A DNA stretch of 64,000 bases, taken from NCBI RefSeq assembly GCF_013874595.1, contig NZ_CP059431.1, forward strand, positions 1,922,001 to 1,986,000, read 5' to 3'. The notes beneath the pieces were generated by a model. The model searched no databases and was not told the origin of the DNA. It saw nothing but the letters and a program-made list of their open reading frames with translations. This document shows, in pieces, positions 1 to 11,175 of this stretch (positions are counted from its first letter, which is position 1; each line of letters begins with the position of its first letter). A program made the position numbers and the translations under genes. This stretch comes from Flavobacterium sp. xlx-214. GTDB taxonomy: Bacteria; Bacteroidota; Bacteroidia; Flavobacteriales; Flavobacteriaceae.

Positions 1-128
1 TGTCTTATGTACATAGATGGAATTATAATATGATAATTTTATTACATCTAAAATTAAGAAATAAATGTAAATATTTAGCGTAAAAAATCAGCACATCATA
101 TATTGGTTGTAATTATAGCAAATACAAT

Positions 129-160
129 TAAAAAGTCTATCATATTTGATAGACTTTTTA
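129..160. terminator. Hairpin terminator after the cytochrome peroxidase gene
   Basis: A 14-bp perfect inverted repeat (129-142 pairs with 147-160, 4-base loop) with A/T-rich flanks lies 15 bases beyond the stop of the peroxidase gene. It can work on either strand. I see no gene or clear motif in bases 1-128. Confidence 0.7.
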
Positions 161-174
161 ATAATATACTTCTA

Positions 175-1965
175 CTAAATATCATTTAAAGCTTTCATAA
201 ATGCAATGAGTGCTTTTTGTTCTGCTTCTGTTAAGTCTAAAGCATCAGTGGGTAAAGTTTGGTTATCTACTTTTAAACCAAAACCGGCCCCACCGCCTTT
301 GTTATAAAATGTCACTACTTCTTCTAATGTTGCAAAAACACCATTGTGCATATACGGAGCTGTTTTTTCAATGTTGCGAACAGTAACTGTTTTAAACGAG
401 TTTTTAAGTTGATGCAAATCCATATTAAAAATTTGTCTCCCTAAATCGGTGTCTAATTTTGTAACGGCAGCATTGCTTGGTATTCCTAAAACTTCTTGTT
501 CTGATGATGAAAATCGGGGAGGAACCGTACCATTAAATAAAGGGATGAAATGACATGTAGCACATTTTCCTTTTCCTACAAAAACATTAAACCCTTGCTT
601 TTCTTCAGCTGTTAATGCATTTTTGTTACCTTGCATGTACGCATCAAATTTTGACGAAAAAGTACTTAACGATCGTACATAGCTTGCTAACGCATTTTGA
701 ACCTGCCAACCTTCTACTTTTTTAGTATCATATATCGATTTAAAGCTTTTTGAGTAAGCAGCATCATTCTGAACCAGAGCAATAATGGTTTTCATATCGC
801 CGTGCATTTCGTCTTTGTTTTCAATGACACTGGTGGTTAATGATTCAATATCCATTTGACGCATATCCCAAAACTGACCGTGATAAAAACCTGCATAGTT
901 TAAAGATGGCGTGTTGCGTAATAACGGACTACCTACCAAATCTGTAGCAACTTTTAAACCATCGGTAAATGCTTTTTCAGGATTGTGGCAACTTGCACAG
1001 CTTCTATCATTGTTTTTAGAAAGTTGGGTATCGTAAAAAAGTTTTTTCCCTAAGGCAATTTTATCAGTTGACGATTGGTATTTAACATCTGGAGCTACTG
1101 CGTCTAAATCAAAAGCGTCTTTCGCGAAAATCGACGCTGCTTCGGGTTTTAGCATACTAATGCGTTTTACAAAAGGAATGTTGGCTTCAACTTGTAAACT
1201 GTGTAAGGTAACCGAAATAGGATCTAAATAAGTTGTTATGAAACTTAAATAATCAAACGTGTTTTTTTGAGGATTCTGAGCTAACTTTAATTGCGCTTTG
1301 CTTAGTAAATCGGTGGTTTTGATAAATGATTTTTGTTCTTGAAATGATGATTTATACAAATTTAAAACATCTTGAATTCCTTTTAAGGCTTCTTTTGATT
1401 CTGGAAAAAGCAAATTGCTCACAGGGGTATCGAAACCTGTAATACCTAAAGTTGTAATTTTATACATACCTAAACGTAAGGCATCAAAAATTTGAGAATC
1501 GGTTAAAGTTGATACTTCTATATTGGTTATTCCTGCGCGAATTAAATTATCAATGATACGAATTTGTTTGATCATTTCCTGTTTTTCATTAATCGCTACT
1601 TCAGGATATAAATATTCTTCAAGTACCTGAAATCCCTCAGCATCTAAAAACTTATTTTCGTCTAAATCTAACTGATCTAAAGGCGGACCATTTAATGATT
1701 TTGATGATTTTGGTAGATAATATTCTGTTGCCCATTCGGTGTTTTTAAACAATAATCTGCATTTTAAAAACTGATCTTGTAATTGTTTAGGCGTACTTCC
1801 TTTGTTGATTAAAACTTCAAATTGGTTTAATTCTTTAGATAAATCTTGAAGATTTAAAACAATATGCTCTTTGACTTTTGCTGTGGTGTTGTTTTGATAT
1901 TGGGTGTTTTCTTTACACTGTGTAAATAATACGGAAAGTATAAATAAGAAAGAAAAGTATTTCAT
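175..1965 (-). CDS. Di-haem cytochrome c peroxidase / MauG-family lipoprotein
   Basis: Likely periplasmic, membrane-anchored c-type cytochrome that reduces hydrogen peroxide or carries out a MauG-type oxidation. I chose the ATG at 1965 (596 residues). An ATG at 1986 would lie inside the terminator hairpin 1980-2005 of the upstream gene. From 1965 the protein begins with a short lipoprotein signal ending in FTQC. Two haem motifs are visible, CASCH at about residues 323-327 and CATCH at about 468-472, and their ~145-residue spacing is normal for di-haem peroxidases. About 300 residues without haem motifs precede the catalytic part, which makes the protein much longer than the classic ~330-residue enzymes. 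That extension is of unknown role and occurs in other Bacteroidota MauG-like proteins (from memory). Downstream of a PhoX-like lipoprotein on the same strand. Confidence 0.85.
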   Translation of the reverse strand: MKYFSFLFILSVLFTQCKENTQYQNNTTAKVKEHIVLNLQDLSKELNQFEVLINKGSTPKQLQDQFLKCRLLFKNTEWATEYYLPKSSKSLNGPPLDQLDLDENKFLDAEGFQVLEEYLYPEVAINEKQEMIKQIRIIDNLIRAGITNIEVSTLTDSQIFDALRLGMYKITTLGITGFDTPVSNLLFPESKEALKGIQDVLNLYKSSFQEQKSFIKTTDLLSKAQLKLAQNPQKNTFDYLSFITTYLDPISVTLHSLQVEANIPFVKRISMLKPEAASIFAKDAFDLDAVAPDVKYQSSTDKIALGKKLFYDTQLSKNNDRSCASCHNPEKAFTDGLKVATDLVGSPLLRNTPSLNYAGFYHGQFWDMRQMDIESLTTSVIENKDEMHGDMKTIIALVQNDAAYSKSFKSIYDTKKVEGWQVQNALASYVRSLSTFSSKFDAYMQGNKNALTAEEKQGFNVFVGKGKCATCHFIPLFNGTVPPRFSSSEQEVLGIPSNAAVTKLDTDLGRQIFNMDLHQLKNSFKTVTVRNIEKTAPYMHNGVFATLEEVVTFYNKGGGAGFGLKVDNQTLPTDALDLTEAEQKALIAFMKALNDI

Positions 1966-1979
1966 TTTATAAAATAAAG

Positions 1980-2005
1980 AAAACACTGGTAAAAACCAGT
2001 GTTTT
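1980..2005 (-). terminator. Hairpin between the PhoX-like and peroxidase genes
   Basis: Perfect 10-bp stem (1980-1989 with 1996-2005, 6-base loop), followed on the minus strand by a T-rich tract. It sits five bases after the stop of the upstream gene and covers the outermost start of the next one. This argues for the internal start at 1965 and for at least partial transcriptional separation. Confidence 0.75.
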
Positions 2006-2009
2006 GCTA

Positions 2010-3515
2010 TTAACGTTGTACATTTTTAATTAAAACAATTTGGCCGCCTTCTTTATTAGTTTGGGTTCCAGACCCATCGGCGTTTGCAAATTCAGGTTTT
2101 TGCCAAGTGTGCGGATGTATGTTTACAGCAAAAGTTCCTGGTATTCCAACTAAGTCAGATACGTCAACCATTGCGCCATACTCCCAAGAACCAAACTTGT
2201 TTAAGTTACCTGATTGATCAAACATTTGAGACCATTCTGTATTTCCACGGTTATGTTTCATGTTTAACCAAGGTTTGTAGCTTTTAGTAGCCATACTATA
2301 TTGCCAAATGTATGAATCGTGATTAGCACCTGCGTAGTAAGAATCGCCATCTTCTTGTATGTAAACATAGTTTTCGGTTACACATAAGTTATCAGGGTTA
2401 ATTAAATCATTTCCTGGGTTACTATCTCCTTCAGCAATTATTTCTAATTTACCAGTAAACATATTGTTTTTATCTAAAGCTAATTTGTAAACGCGTCCCC
2501 ACATAGTATAGCCATCTACAGGTGCACCACCACTAGCTTGACCAGTTGCTGTAAAATAGATTTCGTTTCCGTTACCTTTTCCTTTTCTGTAATCAACGTC
2601 TTCAACACGAGAAAAGCGTAAAGCTTTGTTTGCAATGTTGGCTGCATTAATTTCGGCACCTGTTAAGTTTTTAGCATTAGGTATTTCAACAAATTCTACA
2701 TCGTAAGTGTTGTTTTTTGTCATGCTACCTTCTGTAAGGGTATTGTCTTTGCGTTTTAAAGCATATAATTTACCATTTTCTAAATCGCCACGATTAGGAG
2801 AGTAGTACATAATTAACTGCCCAGCACTTTGGTGACTTGTACTATATCCTTGATCTTCACCAATTAAAATATAGGTTCCGTTTCCAGATACATCAGCAGG
2901 TAGTGGCACAGCATTTTCCATACTTGCTTTTCCTAATGCAGGTTTAACTCGGTCTGTACGAGATCTATCGTTAACAAATCCCATTGGATCAATAGCGTGT
3001 ACCATACTTTCTTCACCCGATTCACCTGCTGTTAAAAATACTGGACCAAAACCGTGTACTTTTGGTTCTACTAATGTTGCAGAGCATAAACGCGTCATAC
3101 CTCCAATTCCATCAACAATATATTCTCCTTTAATTGGTTTAAAGTTTTTGTCTAAATATACACGTGAAACCGATTGTAAAATTTCATGGTTGGTAATCAT
3201 AATGTAACCATCACCATTAGGGTTGCGCATAATACCACTACCATCTGGTTGTGCACCAAATACAAAGTTTGGAGATTGTTCTAATTTATCTGATGATGAA
3301 ATTAACGTGAAAATTTCTAACTTATCAAAACCAGGCATACCATACACTAAGGCAGGAATGTTTGAGTGGTTTTTTAATTCAATAGCAGGTTGTGGTGTTT
3401 CTGGTGTTGGTGTTTGATCATCTACTTTTGGCTCATTAATATCATCCTGACAAGAAGTCATTAATGCCGCAGTTAATGCAAATAAAGCAATTTTGGTTGT
3501 TACATTTTTTTTCAT
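2010..3515 (-). CDS. PhoX/DUF839-like secreted lipoprotein
   Basis: A 501-residue exported protein. The signal peptide ends in a lipobox, LMTSC at residues 18-22, so it should be anchored to a membrane. The body resembles the PhoX (DUF839) beta-propeller family: a GEDQ stretch near the middle, and a later NPGNDLINPDNLCVTENYVY stretch that looks like the PhoX PDNL block. PhoX enzymes are calcium- and iron-dependent phosphatases, but I cannot confirm the metal ligands here, so phosphatase activity is an inference. A di-haem peroxidase gene follows on the same strand behind a terminator. Alternative: another secreted propeller without enzymatic activity. Confidence 0.55.
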   Translation of the reverse strand: MKKNVTTKIALFALTAALMTSCQDDINEPKVDDQTPTPETPQPAIELKNHSNIPALVYGMPGFDKLEIFTLISSSDKLEQSPNFVFGAQPDGSGIMRNPNGDGYIMITNHEILQSVSRVYLDKNFKPIKGEYIVDGIGGMTRLCSATLVEPKVHGFGPVFLTAGESGEESMVHAIDPMGFVNDRSRTDRVKPALGKASMENAVPLPADVSGNGTYILIGEDQGYSTSHQSAGQLIMYYSPNRGDLENGKLYALKRKDNTLTEGSMTKNNTYDVEFVEIPNAKNLTGAEINAANIANKALRFSRVEDVDYRKGKGNGNEIYFTATGQASGGAPVDGYTMWGRVYKLALDKNNMFTGKLEIIAEGDSNPGNDLINPDNLCVTENYVYIQEDGDSYYAGANHDSYIWQYSMATKSYKPWLNMKHNRGNTEWSQMFDQSGNLNKFGSWEYGAMVDVSDLVGIPGTFAVNIHPHTWQKPEFANADGSGTQTNKEGGQIVLIKNVQR

Positions 3516-3537
3516 TGTTGGCTTATTTTGTATGGTA

Positions 3538-3545
3538 CAAACATA
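3538..3545 (-). promoter_or_regulatory. Candidate -7 box for the PhoX-like gene
   Basis: On the minus strand these bases read TATGTTTG, matching the Bacteroidota -7 consensus TAnnTTTG. It lies 22 bases upstream of the start at 3515. No well-spaced TTG -33 element is visible, so this is moderate evidence. Confidence 0.4.
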
Positions 3546-3751
3546 AAACCAACCTTGTATACTAATGTTTATGCAAATATTATGTTAAGCCTACTTTTTG
3601 TTTAACATAAAGTTAACTACGTTAATTTAAAACTACGGTAAAAAGCAGTTTTAGTTAAAGACAAGCTTTAAAAAAAGCTATTTTTGCAAAAAGATATTTT
3701 ATATAACAATTATTAATAAAATTAAGCGTTATAAAAATGTATATTATTTAA

Positions 3752-3759
3752 TATATTTG
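3752..3759 (+). promoter_or_regulatory. Candidate -7 box for the TPR/barrel operon
   Basis: TATATTTG, a full match to TAnnTTTG, 22 bases before the ATG at 3782. No clear TTG element at the usual distance. Confidence 0.45.
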
Positions 3760-3781
3760 GTACACAAAAAAAATAGTTGAA

Positions 3782-6700
3782 ATGCGAAAATCCAATCATT
3801 TTCTATATTTATCGTTTTTGTTAGGATCTTTATCTGTACAAGCGCAACAATCTCATATATATACACAAGAGAATAAAGATTTTTACGATGCCGTTAATCT
3901 TTACAATGAACAACAATATGCAGTTGCACAAATTTTGTTTGATAAAGTAAAAATCAAAAATACACATGATGAAATTCAGGCAGAAAGTGCTTATTACAGT
4001 GCTAATTGCGCTATACGTTTAGGGCAAGCGGGTGCTGAACAAAAAATCAATCAGTTTATTTATGATTATCCTACAAGTGCAAAACAATCGCAAGCATACG
4101 TAGATGTTAGTAATTTTTACTTTTTACAAGGCGATTATGAGCAATCATTAGTTTATGCTGAAAAAATTAATGAAGAAATTTTAAGTCCGGCAAATAAAGA
4201 CCGATATAATTTCCAAAAAGGATATGCTTATTTTTCTAAAAAGGATATTGCTAAAGCCAATACGTTCTTGCAAAAAGTAGATTTAGAGGGAACATATGGT
4301 AATCAAGCAAAATATTATTTAGGATATTTATCGTATGAAAATAACGATTACGAACAAGCAAATGAATACTTTTCTGAGGTAGAATCGGTTGATAAATACC
4401 AAGAACGTATGGGCTACTACAAAGCCGATATGCAGTTTAAAGGAGGTAATTTTGAAAAAGCGATTGAAGAAGGTTTAGCGCAAATGCCAAAATCGTCTGA
4501 AGCAGAAAAATCAGAATTATCTAAAATTATTGGCGAAAGTTACTTTAACTTAAAGCAATATGATAAAGCTTTACCATATTTATTAGCTTATCAAGGAAAA
4601 GAGGGAAAATGGAGTAATACCGATTTTTATCAATTAGGATATTCTTACTACCAACAAAAACAATATGATAAAGCAGTATCAGAATTCAATAAAATTATAG
4701 GTGGTAAAGATGCCGTTGCACAAAACGCGTATTATCATTTAGGAGAAAGTTATTTGAATTTAAATCAAAAAACGCAGGCATTAAACGCGTTTAAAAATGC
4801 TTCTGAAATGAATTTTTCTGCTAAGATTCAAGAAGATGCCTTTGCTAATTATGCTAAACTTAGTTATGAGATTGGAAATCCGTACAAAAGCACACCTGCC
4901 GTTATTACTGATTTCTTAGAGAAATATCCAGAAACACCTTACAAACAAGAGCTTAATGATTTGTTGATTGATTCTTATATTTCTACAAAAAACTATCAAG
5001 CAGCTTTAGATGTTTTAGAGTCTAACAAAACAACGTTGAACAAACCAGCGTACCAAAAAGTAACATTTTACCGCGGTTTAGAATATTTTAACGATGGCAA
5101 ATACAGTTTAGCAAACGGTATGTTTAACAAATCAATTGCTGAAAGACAAGACAATAAATTTGTGGCAAGAGCTACTTATTGGCGTGGTGAAAGTGAATAT
5201 GCTTTGAATAAGTTTAATGACGCATATCAAACTTTTACAACCTTTAAACAATTACCTCAGGCACAAAATACACCCGAGTTTAAAAACGTAGAATACAATT
5301 TAGGATATGCTGCTTATAAATTAAAAAATTACAGCAATGCCAATACCCATTTCAAAAGTTTTTTAACCGTTGTTAAAGATGATGCAAAGAAAACCGATGC
5401 TACTTTACGTTTAGCCGATGGTTATTTTGTAACCAAGCAATACTGGCCAGCAATGGAAATGTATAATTCTATACTTAAATCTAATTCGGCTTATAAAGAT
5501 TATGCGGCTTATCAAAAAGCAATAGCATACGGTTTTGTTGATAAAAACACGACAAAAGTAGACGAATTACAAAAATTCATCAGTGCATATCCATCGTCAA
5601 ATTTAGTTGATGATGCATATTATGAATTAGGAAGTACTTATGCTAATGAAAAACAATCGGGTAAAGCTTTAGAATCATTCAATAAATTAATCAACAATTA
5701 TCCGCAATCAAACTTAATTTCAAAAGCTATTTTAAGACAAGGTTTGGTGTATGTAAATGATAATCAGGAAGAAAAAGGTATTGAGCGTTTTAAAAAGGTT
5801 GTAACTGATTATCCTGGTTCTCAAGATGCTATAGAAGCGGTTCAAAACGCACGCGCAGCTTATATTGAAATAGGTAAATCGGCTGAGTTTGTTGCATGGG
5901 TTAAAAACTTAGATTTTGTTGATATTTCTACTGCCGAATTAGAGAATGATGTGTATACATCAGCAGAAAATCAAATGGCACAAAATAATAACGATAGTGC
6001 TATTAAAGGATTAAAAGAATATGTAAGCAATTATCCTAATGGTTTGCATGCAACAAAATCGTACTTTAATTTGGCTGAAATTTATTTTTCAAAAGACAAT
6101 ACTGCTGAAGCCAAAGCTAATTATGAAAATGTATTAAAACGAGGCAAGTCTGAATATACAGAACAATCGTTAATGCGTTTGTCTAATATGTATTTAGCTG
6201 AGAAAGATCAAACTAATGCAAAACGTGTTTTAGCGCAGTTAGAAGGCGAAGCTAGTAACGATGCTAATAAATTGTTTGCACAAGCCAATTTAATGAAAAT
6301 AGCTTATGATGCTAATGATATTACAACAGCAGCTAAATATGCTAACGCTTTAAACGGAAATGCAAAAGTTGATAAACGCATTAAAGCAGATGCTACTGCA
6401 ATTAGCGCACGCGTTGCTATAAAAAATGGCGATACTGCCAATGCACGTAAATTATACGAACAATTAAATACCTTAGCAACAGGTGAATTAAAAGCCGAAG
6501 CTTTGTACTACGATGCTTATTTTAAACATGTTGATAAAAAGTACGATGCTTCTAATAAAATAGTCGAAAAAGTAGTAAAAGACTATTCTGCCTACAAATA
6601 TTACAATGCCAAAAGTTTGGTTTTATTGGCTAAAAACTTCTATCAATTAAAAGATAGTTATCAGGCTACCTATGTTTTAGAAAACGTAATTTCTAATGCA

Positions 6701-6790
6701 ACCGATTTTTCAGATGTTGTAACAGAAGCTAAAGCCGAATTAGCAAAAATAAAATCAGAAGAGGCAAAACGTAATTCATCTGTAAAATAA
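3782..6790 (+). CDS. Large exported tetratricopeptide-repeat protein
   Basis: A 1002-residue protein with an N-terminal signal peptide (residues 1 to about 21, cleavage after VQA, then QQ), so it acts in the periplasm or at the outer membrane. Nearly the whole body consists of TPR-like helical repeats rich in Y/A/L, for example blocks with YYLGYLSYEN, YYQLGYSYYQQKQYDKA-type and YYHLGESYLN motifs. This implies a long protein-binding solenoid. A beta-barrel gene follows 7 bases after the stop, so the two probably form one operon and may act as a pair. I do not recognise a named system. Possible roles are outer-membrane assembly or secretion scaffolding. Function unknown; the fold assignment is firm. 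Confidence 0.85.
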   Translation: MRKSNHFLYLSFLLGSLSVQAQQSHIYTQENKDFYDAVNLYNEQQYAVAQILFDKVKIKNTHDEIQAESAYYSANCAIRLGQAGAEQKINQFIYDYPTSAKQSQAYVDVSNFYFLQGDYEQSLVYAEKINEEILSPANKDRYNFQKGYAYFSKKDIAKANTFLQKVDLEGTYGNQAKYYLGYLSYENNDYEQANEYFSEVESVDKYQERMGYYKADMQFKGGNFEKAIEEGLAQMPKSSEAEKSELSKIIGESYFNLKQYDKALPYLLAYQGKEGKWSNTDFYQLGYSYYQQKQYDKAVSEFNKIIGGKDAVAQNAYYHLGESYLNLNQKTQALNAFKNASEMNFSAKIQEDAFANYAKLSYEIGNPYKSTPAVITDFLEKYPETPYKQELNDLLIDSYISTKNYQAALDVLESNKTTLNKPAYQKVTFYRGLEYFNDGKYSLANGMFNKSIAERQDNKFVARATYWRGESEYALNKFNDAYQTFTTFKQLPQAQNTPEFKNVEYNLGYAAYKLKNYSNANTHFKSFLTVVKDDAKKTDATLRLADGYFVTKQYWPAMEMYNSILKSNSAYKDYAAYQKAIAYGFVDKNTTKVDELQKFISAYPSSNLVDDAYYELGSTYANEKQSGKALESFNKLINNYPQSNLISKAILRQGLVYVNDNQEEKGIERFKKVVTDYPGSQDAIEAVQNARAAYIEIGKSAEFVAWVKNLDFVDISTAELENDVYTSAENQMAQNNNDSAIKGLKEYVSNYPNGLHATKSYFNLAEIYFSKDNTAEAKANYENVLKRGKSEYTEQSLMRLSNMYLAEKDQTNAKRVLAQLEGEASNDANKLFAQANLMKIAYDANDITTAAKYANALNGNAKVDKRIKADATAISARVAIKNGDTANARKLYEQLNTLATGELKAEALYYDAYFKHVDKKYDASNKIVEKVVKDYSAYKYYNAKSLVLLAKNFYQLKDSYQATYVLENVISNATDFSDVVTEAKAELAKIKSEEAKRNSSVK

Positions 6791-6797
6791 ATTGGTT

Positions 6798-8555
6798 ATG
6801 AAAAAGTACTTATATAGTATCACAATAGTTGCAGCTTTATTTGCGCAACAAACAAATGCACAAGAAGACAAGAATAAAAAGAAAGATACGGTAGGAACCG
6901 AGGTTGTAAATGTAACATCAGATTATCAAGCTACTTTAAATGATGCTTTTAAAATAAATGATAATCCTTTGGTTGATGATGAAGAAACCAATCAGAAAAA
7001 AGCAGTTAAATACACTATTTTTTCAGTTCCTGTGGCATCTACATTTGCTCCTGCAAAAGGAGAGGCTGCTAAAGTAGATAATGATTCATTGGCTAATTTT
7101 TACCGCAATTACGCCTTGTTTGGGTACGGTAATTACAATACCATTCGTGGTGAGTTGGGTATCGTAGAGCAAATTGGGTCTAATAACATGTACGTTGGCG
7201 GTTTGTTGAAACACATTTCTTCTGGTGGAGGAATTAGCGATGTAAAATTAGATGATGCTTACAGCAAATCAAATTTAGATTTTACTTTTGGTCAGCGTAA
7301 TGAAAACAATCAATGGAATGCTCAGTTTGGTGCTATGACATCTAAATACAACTGGTACGGTACACCAGAAGATTTTTACGTGTCTAATTTTAATTTTGAT
7401 TTGGTAGATCCGCTTCAAAAATACAACGATGTTCATGTATCAGCAGGTTATGAAAGTTATATTGGAGCTTTAGAAAAGGTAGATATATCTTACAAAAATT
7501 TCTGGGATGATTACAGTTCAAAAGAAAGTCGATTCATATTTGCGCCAAAGTTTAATATCGAATTGCCAAATCAAACAGTTCATGTAAATTTTGAAGCCGA
7601 TTATTTAAACACTCAGTTTGCAAATAATGGTATTGATAATGTGCAAGATAAATACAGTTATTTAAATTTATCAGTTAACCCAAGTATTAAATTTTTTGAT
7701 AGCAATTACTCATTAGAACTTGGTGCTGGTTTAACATACATTATGGGTAAAGACAAAGGAGTAGAAGATAACTCGGTGTTTATTTATCCGCAAGTAAAAG
7801 GTAATGTAGATTTAGTTCCAGGTATTGTGCAAGCGTATGCGGGTGCAGTTGGTGGTGTAACGCAAAACTCATATGCTGATTTAGCCGAAGAAAATCCGTT
7901 TATTGCACCAACATTAGAATTAAGACCAACCAAAACGTTGTTTGATTTGTATGCCGGATTAAAAGGTAAATTGTATCATAATATGTCTTACAACATTCGT
8001 GCAAGTTATAAAACGCAAGATGATAAGGCTATGTTTACCATCAATCCGTATGACATCAGTTTAGAAAATAAACAAGGATATCAATACGGAAACTCGTTTG
8101 GTTTGTTGTATGATAAAGTAAATACTTTAAATTTCTTTGGTGAGCTACGTTTTGATTTTGGTGAAACAGTTAAACTTGGTTTATCAGGAGAATACAATAA
8201 TTACAGTGGCGAAATTTATAAAAATGCCTACCATTTACCGCAAGGGAAATTAAGTGCTAATATTTTATACAATATTAACAAGCAATGGTTTGCAGACGTT
8301 AATGTAGCTTACGTAGGACAGCGTTTTGAGTATGTTGCTGATAAAGTTGTAAACGGAGTTACAACCGTTTTTGATGATAAAGAAATTGGTGATTATACTG
8401 ATTTAAATGCAACAGTAGGTTTTAGACCAACAGCTCAATGGACTGTTTTCTTAAAAGGTAACAACTTGTTAAATAAAAACTATTACCGCTTTAACCAATA
8501 CCAAGTACAAGGCATTCAAGTATTAGGTGGTGCAATGTATAAGTTCGATTTTTAG
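6798..8555 (+). CDS. TonB-receptor-like outer-membrane beta-barrel
   Basis: 585 residues from the ATG at 6798. An in-frame TTG at 6792 adds two residues but lies only one base past the upstream stop and is less likely. There is a signal peptide ending ...QTNAQ. The rest is rich in alternating aromatic/polar strands. It ends LLNKNYYRFNQYQVQGIQVL and a terminal aromatic (KFDF), the usual C-terminus of TonB-dependent receptors. It is shorter than most such receptors and I cannot find a convincing plug domain at residues 25-115, so substrate import through TonB is doubtful. Likely co-transcribed with the TPR protein upstream and followed by a strong terminator. Confidence 0.75.
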   Translation: MKKYLYSITIVAALFAQQTNAQEDKNKKKDTVGTEVVNVTSDYQATLNDAFKINDNPLVDDEETNQKKAVKYTIFSVPVASTFAPAKGEAAKVDNDSLANFYRNYALFGYGNYNTIRGELGIVEQIGSNNMYVGGLLKHISSGGGISDVKLDDAYSKSNLDFTFGQRNENNQWNAQFGAMTSKYNWYGTPEDFYVSNFNFDLVDPLQKYNDVHVSAGYESYIGALEKVDISYKNFWDDYSSKESRFIFAPKFNIELPNQTVHVNFEADYLNTQFANNGIDNVQDKYSYLNLSVNPSIKFFDSNYSLELGAGLTYIMGKDKGVEDNSVFIYPQVKGNVDLVPGIVQAYAGAVGGVTQNSYADLAEENPFIAPTLELRPTKTLFDLYAGLKGKLYHNMSYNIRASYKTQDDKAMFTINPYDISLENKQGYQYGNSFGLLYDKVNTLNFFGELRFDFGETVKLGLSGEYNNYSGEIYKNAYHLPQGKLSANILYNINKQWFADVNVAYVGQRFEYVADKVVNGVTTVFDDKEIGDYTDLNATVGFRPTAQWTVFLKGNNLLNKNYYRFNQYQVQGIQVLGGAMYKFDF

Positions 8556-8578
8556 TTTTAAATAAATAACTATTTTAT

Positions 8579-8602
8579 AAAAGCTCTTTAATTAGAGCTT
8601 TT
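8579..8602 (+). terminator. Terminator of the TPR/barrel operon
   Basis: Nine-bp stem (8579-8587 with 8594-8602, 6-base loop) followed by a run of T. It ends 9 bases before the next ATG. Confidence 0.8.
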
Positions 8603-8611
8603 TTTAATTTC

Positions 8612-9058
8612 ATGAACAGAAAAGAAGTAAAACAAAAGGCAGTAGATTATTTAACCAATCAAATACAAATCACTCAAAAACATATTACTGATTTAGCCAC
8701 TGATGCTCAAAACGATGCTAAAAGTTCTGCTGGTGATAAGCACGAAACAGGTTTGGCAATGATGCATTTAGAGCAGGAAAAATTAAACGTGAAGCTGTCT
8801 GAATTGATTAACATGTTACAACAAGCACAAAAACTGCCCGAAGTAAAACAAATGGATAAAGTAACACTAGGATCCGTTATAAAAACAGACAAAGCAATTT
8901 TTTATGTAAGTGTTGCAATTCCTGCTTTAAAAGTTCAAAATCAAACAGTTATTTGCATTTCTCCTGTAGCACCTTTAATGCAAGTTTTACAAAATGGCAA
9001 ACAAGGAGATGAAATAGTGTTTAATAAAATTTCCTATCAAATTCAGCAAATTTTCTAG
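8612..9058 (+). CDS. GreA/GreB-like small protein
   Basis: 148 residues, no signal peptide. The N-terminal half is a helical segment with the stretch AGDKHETGLAMMHLEQEKL. The C-terminal half is a beta-rich domain with FYVSVAIPALKV and PVAPLMQVLQNGKQGDEI. This layout resembles GreA/GreB transcript-cleavage factors, whose C-terminal domain binds RNA polymerase, but the acidic coiled-coil tip is not obvious. In many Flavobacteriia genomes this family carries the name 3-oxoacyl-ACP synthase (from memory). No thiolase fold or catalytic Cys is present here, so that name would be wrong. Likely a transcription-related protein; exact role unknown. Confidence 0.6.
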   Translation: MNRKEVKQKAVDYLTNQIQITQKHITDLATDAQNDAKSSAGDKHETGLAMMHLEQEKLNVKLSELINMLQQAQKLPEVKQMDKVTLGSVIKTDKAIFYVSVAIPALKVQNQTVICISPVAPLMQVLQNGKQGDEIVFNKISYQIQQIF

Positions 9059-9133
9059 TTTTTCAACGCTAAAGTGTTAATAACTTAAAACGGAATAAAG
9101 CGGTTTAAACTAGCTAATTTCGGTTAAAATTCG

Positions 9134-9141
9134 TATATTTG
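9134..9141 (+). promoter_or_regulatory. Candidate gyrB -7 box
   Basis: TATATTTG, 33 bases before the gyrB start. It matches the Bacteroidota -7 consensus; the -33 element is weak. Confidence 0.5.
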
Positions 9142-9144
9142 TAG

Positions 9145-11115
<1,971 letters not shown>

Positions 11116-11120
11116 TTATA

Positions 11121-11152
11121 AAAAACGTCCAAATACATATTTGGACGTTTTT
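11121..11152. terminator. Bidirectional terminator between gyrB and the glycosyltransferase
   Basis: A 15-bp perfect inverted repeat (11121-11135 with 11138-11152; the real loop is larger because 2 bases cannot close) with A and T tracts on both sides. It serves gyrB on + and the gene at 11176 on -. Confidence 0.85.
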
Positions 11153-11175
11153 ATTTTAACTAAACATGAAAGTAA

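Noticed and set aside
3782..6790. Possible DNA tandem repeats
   Set aside because: Repetition is at protein level (TPR units); the DNA units have diverged.
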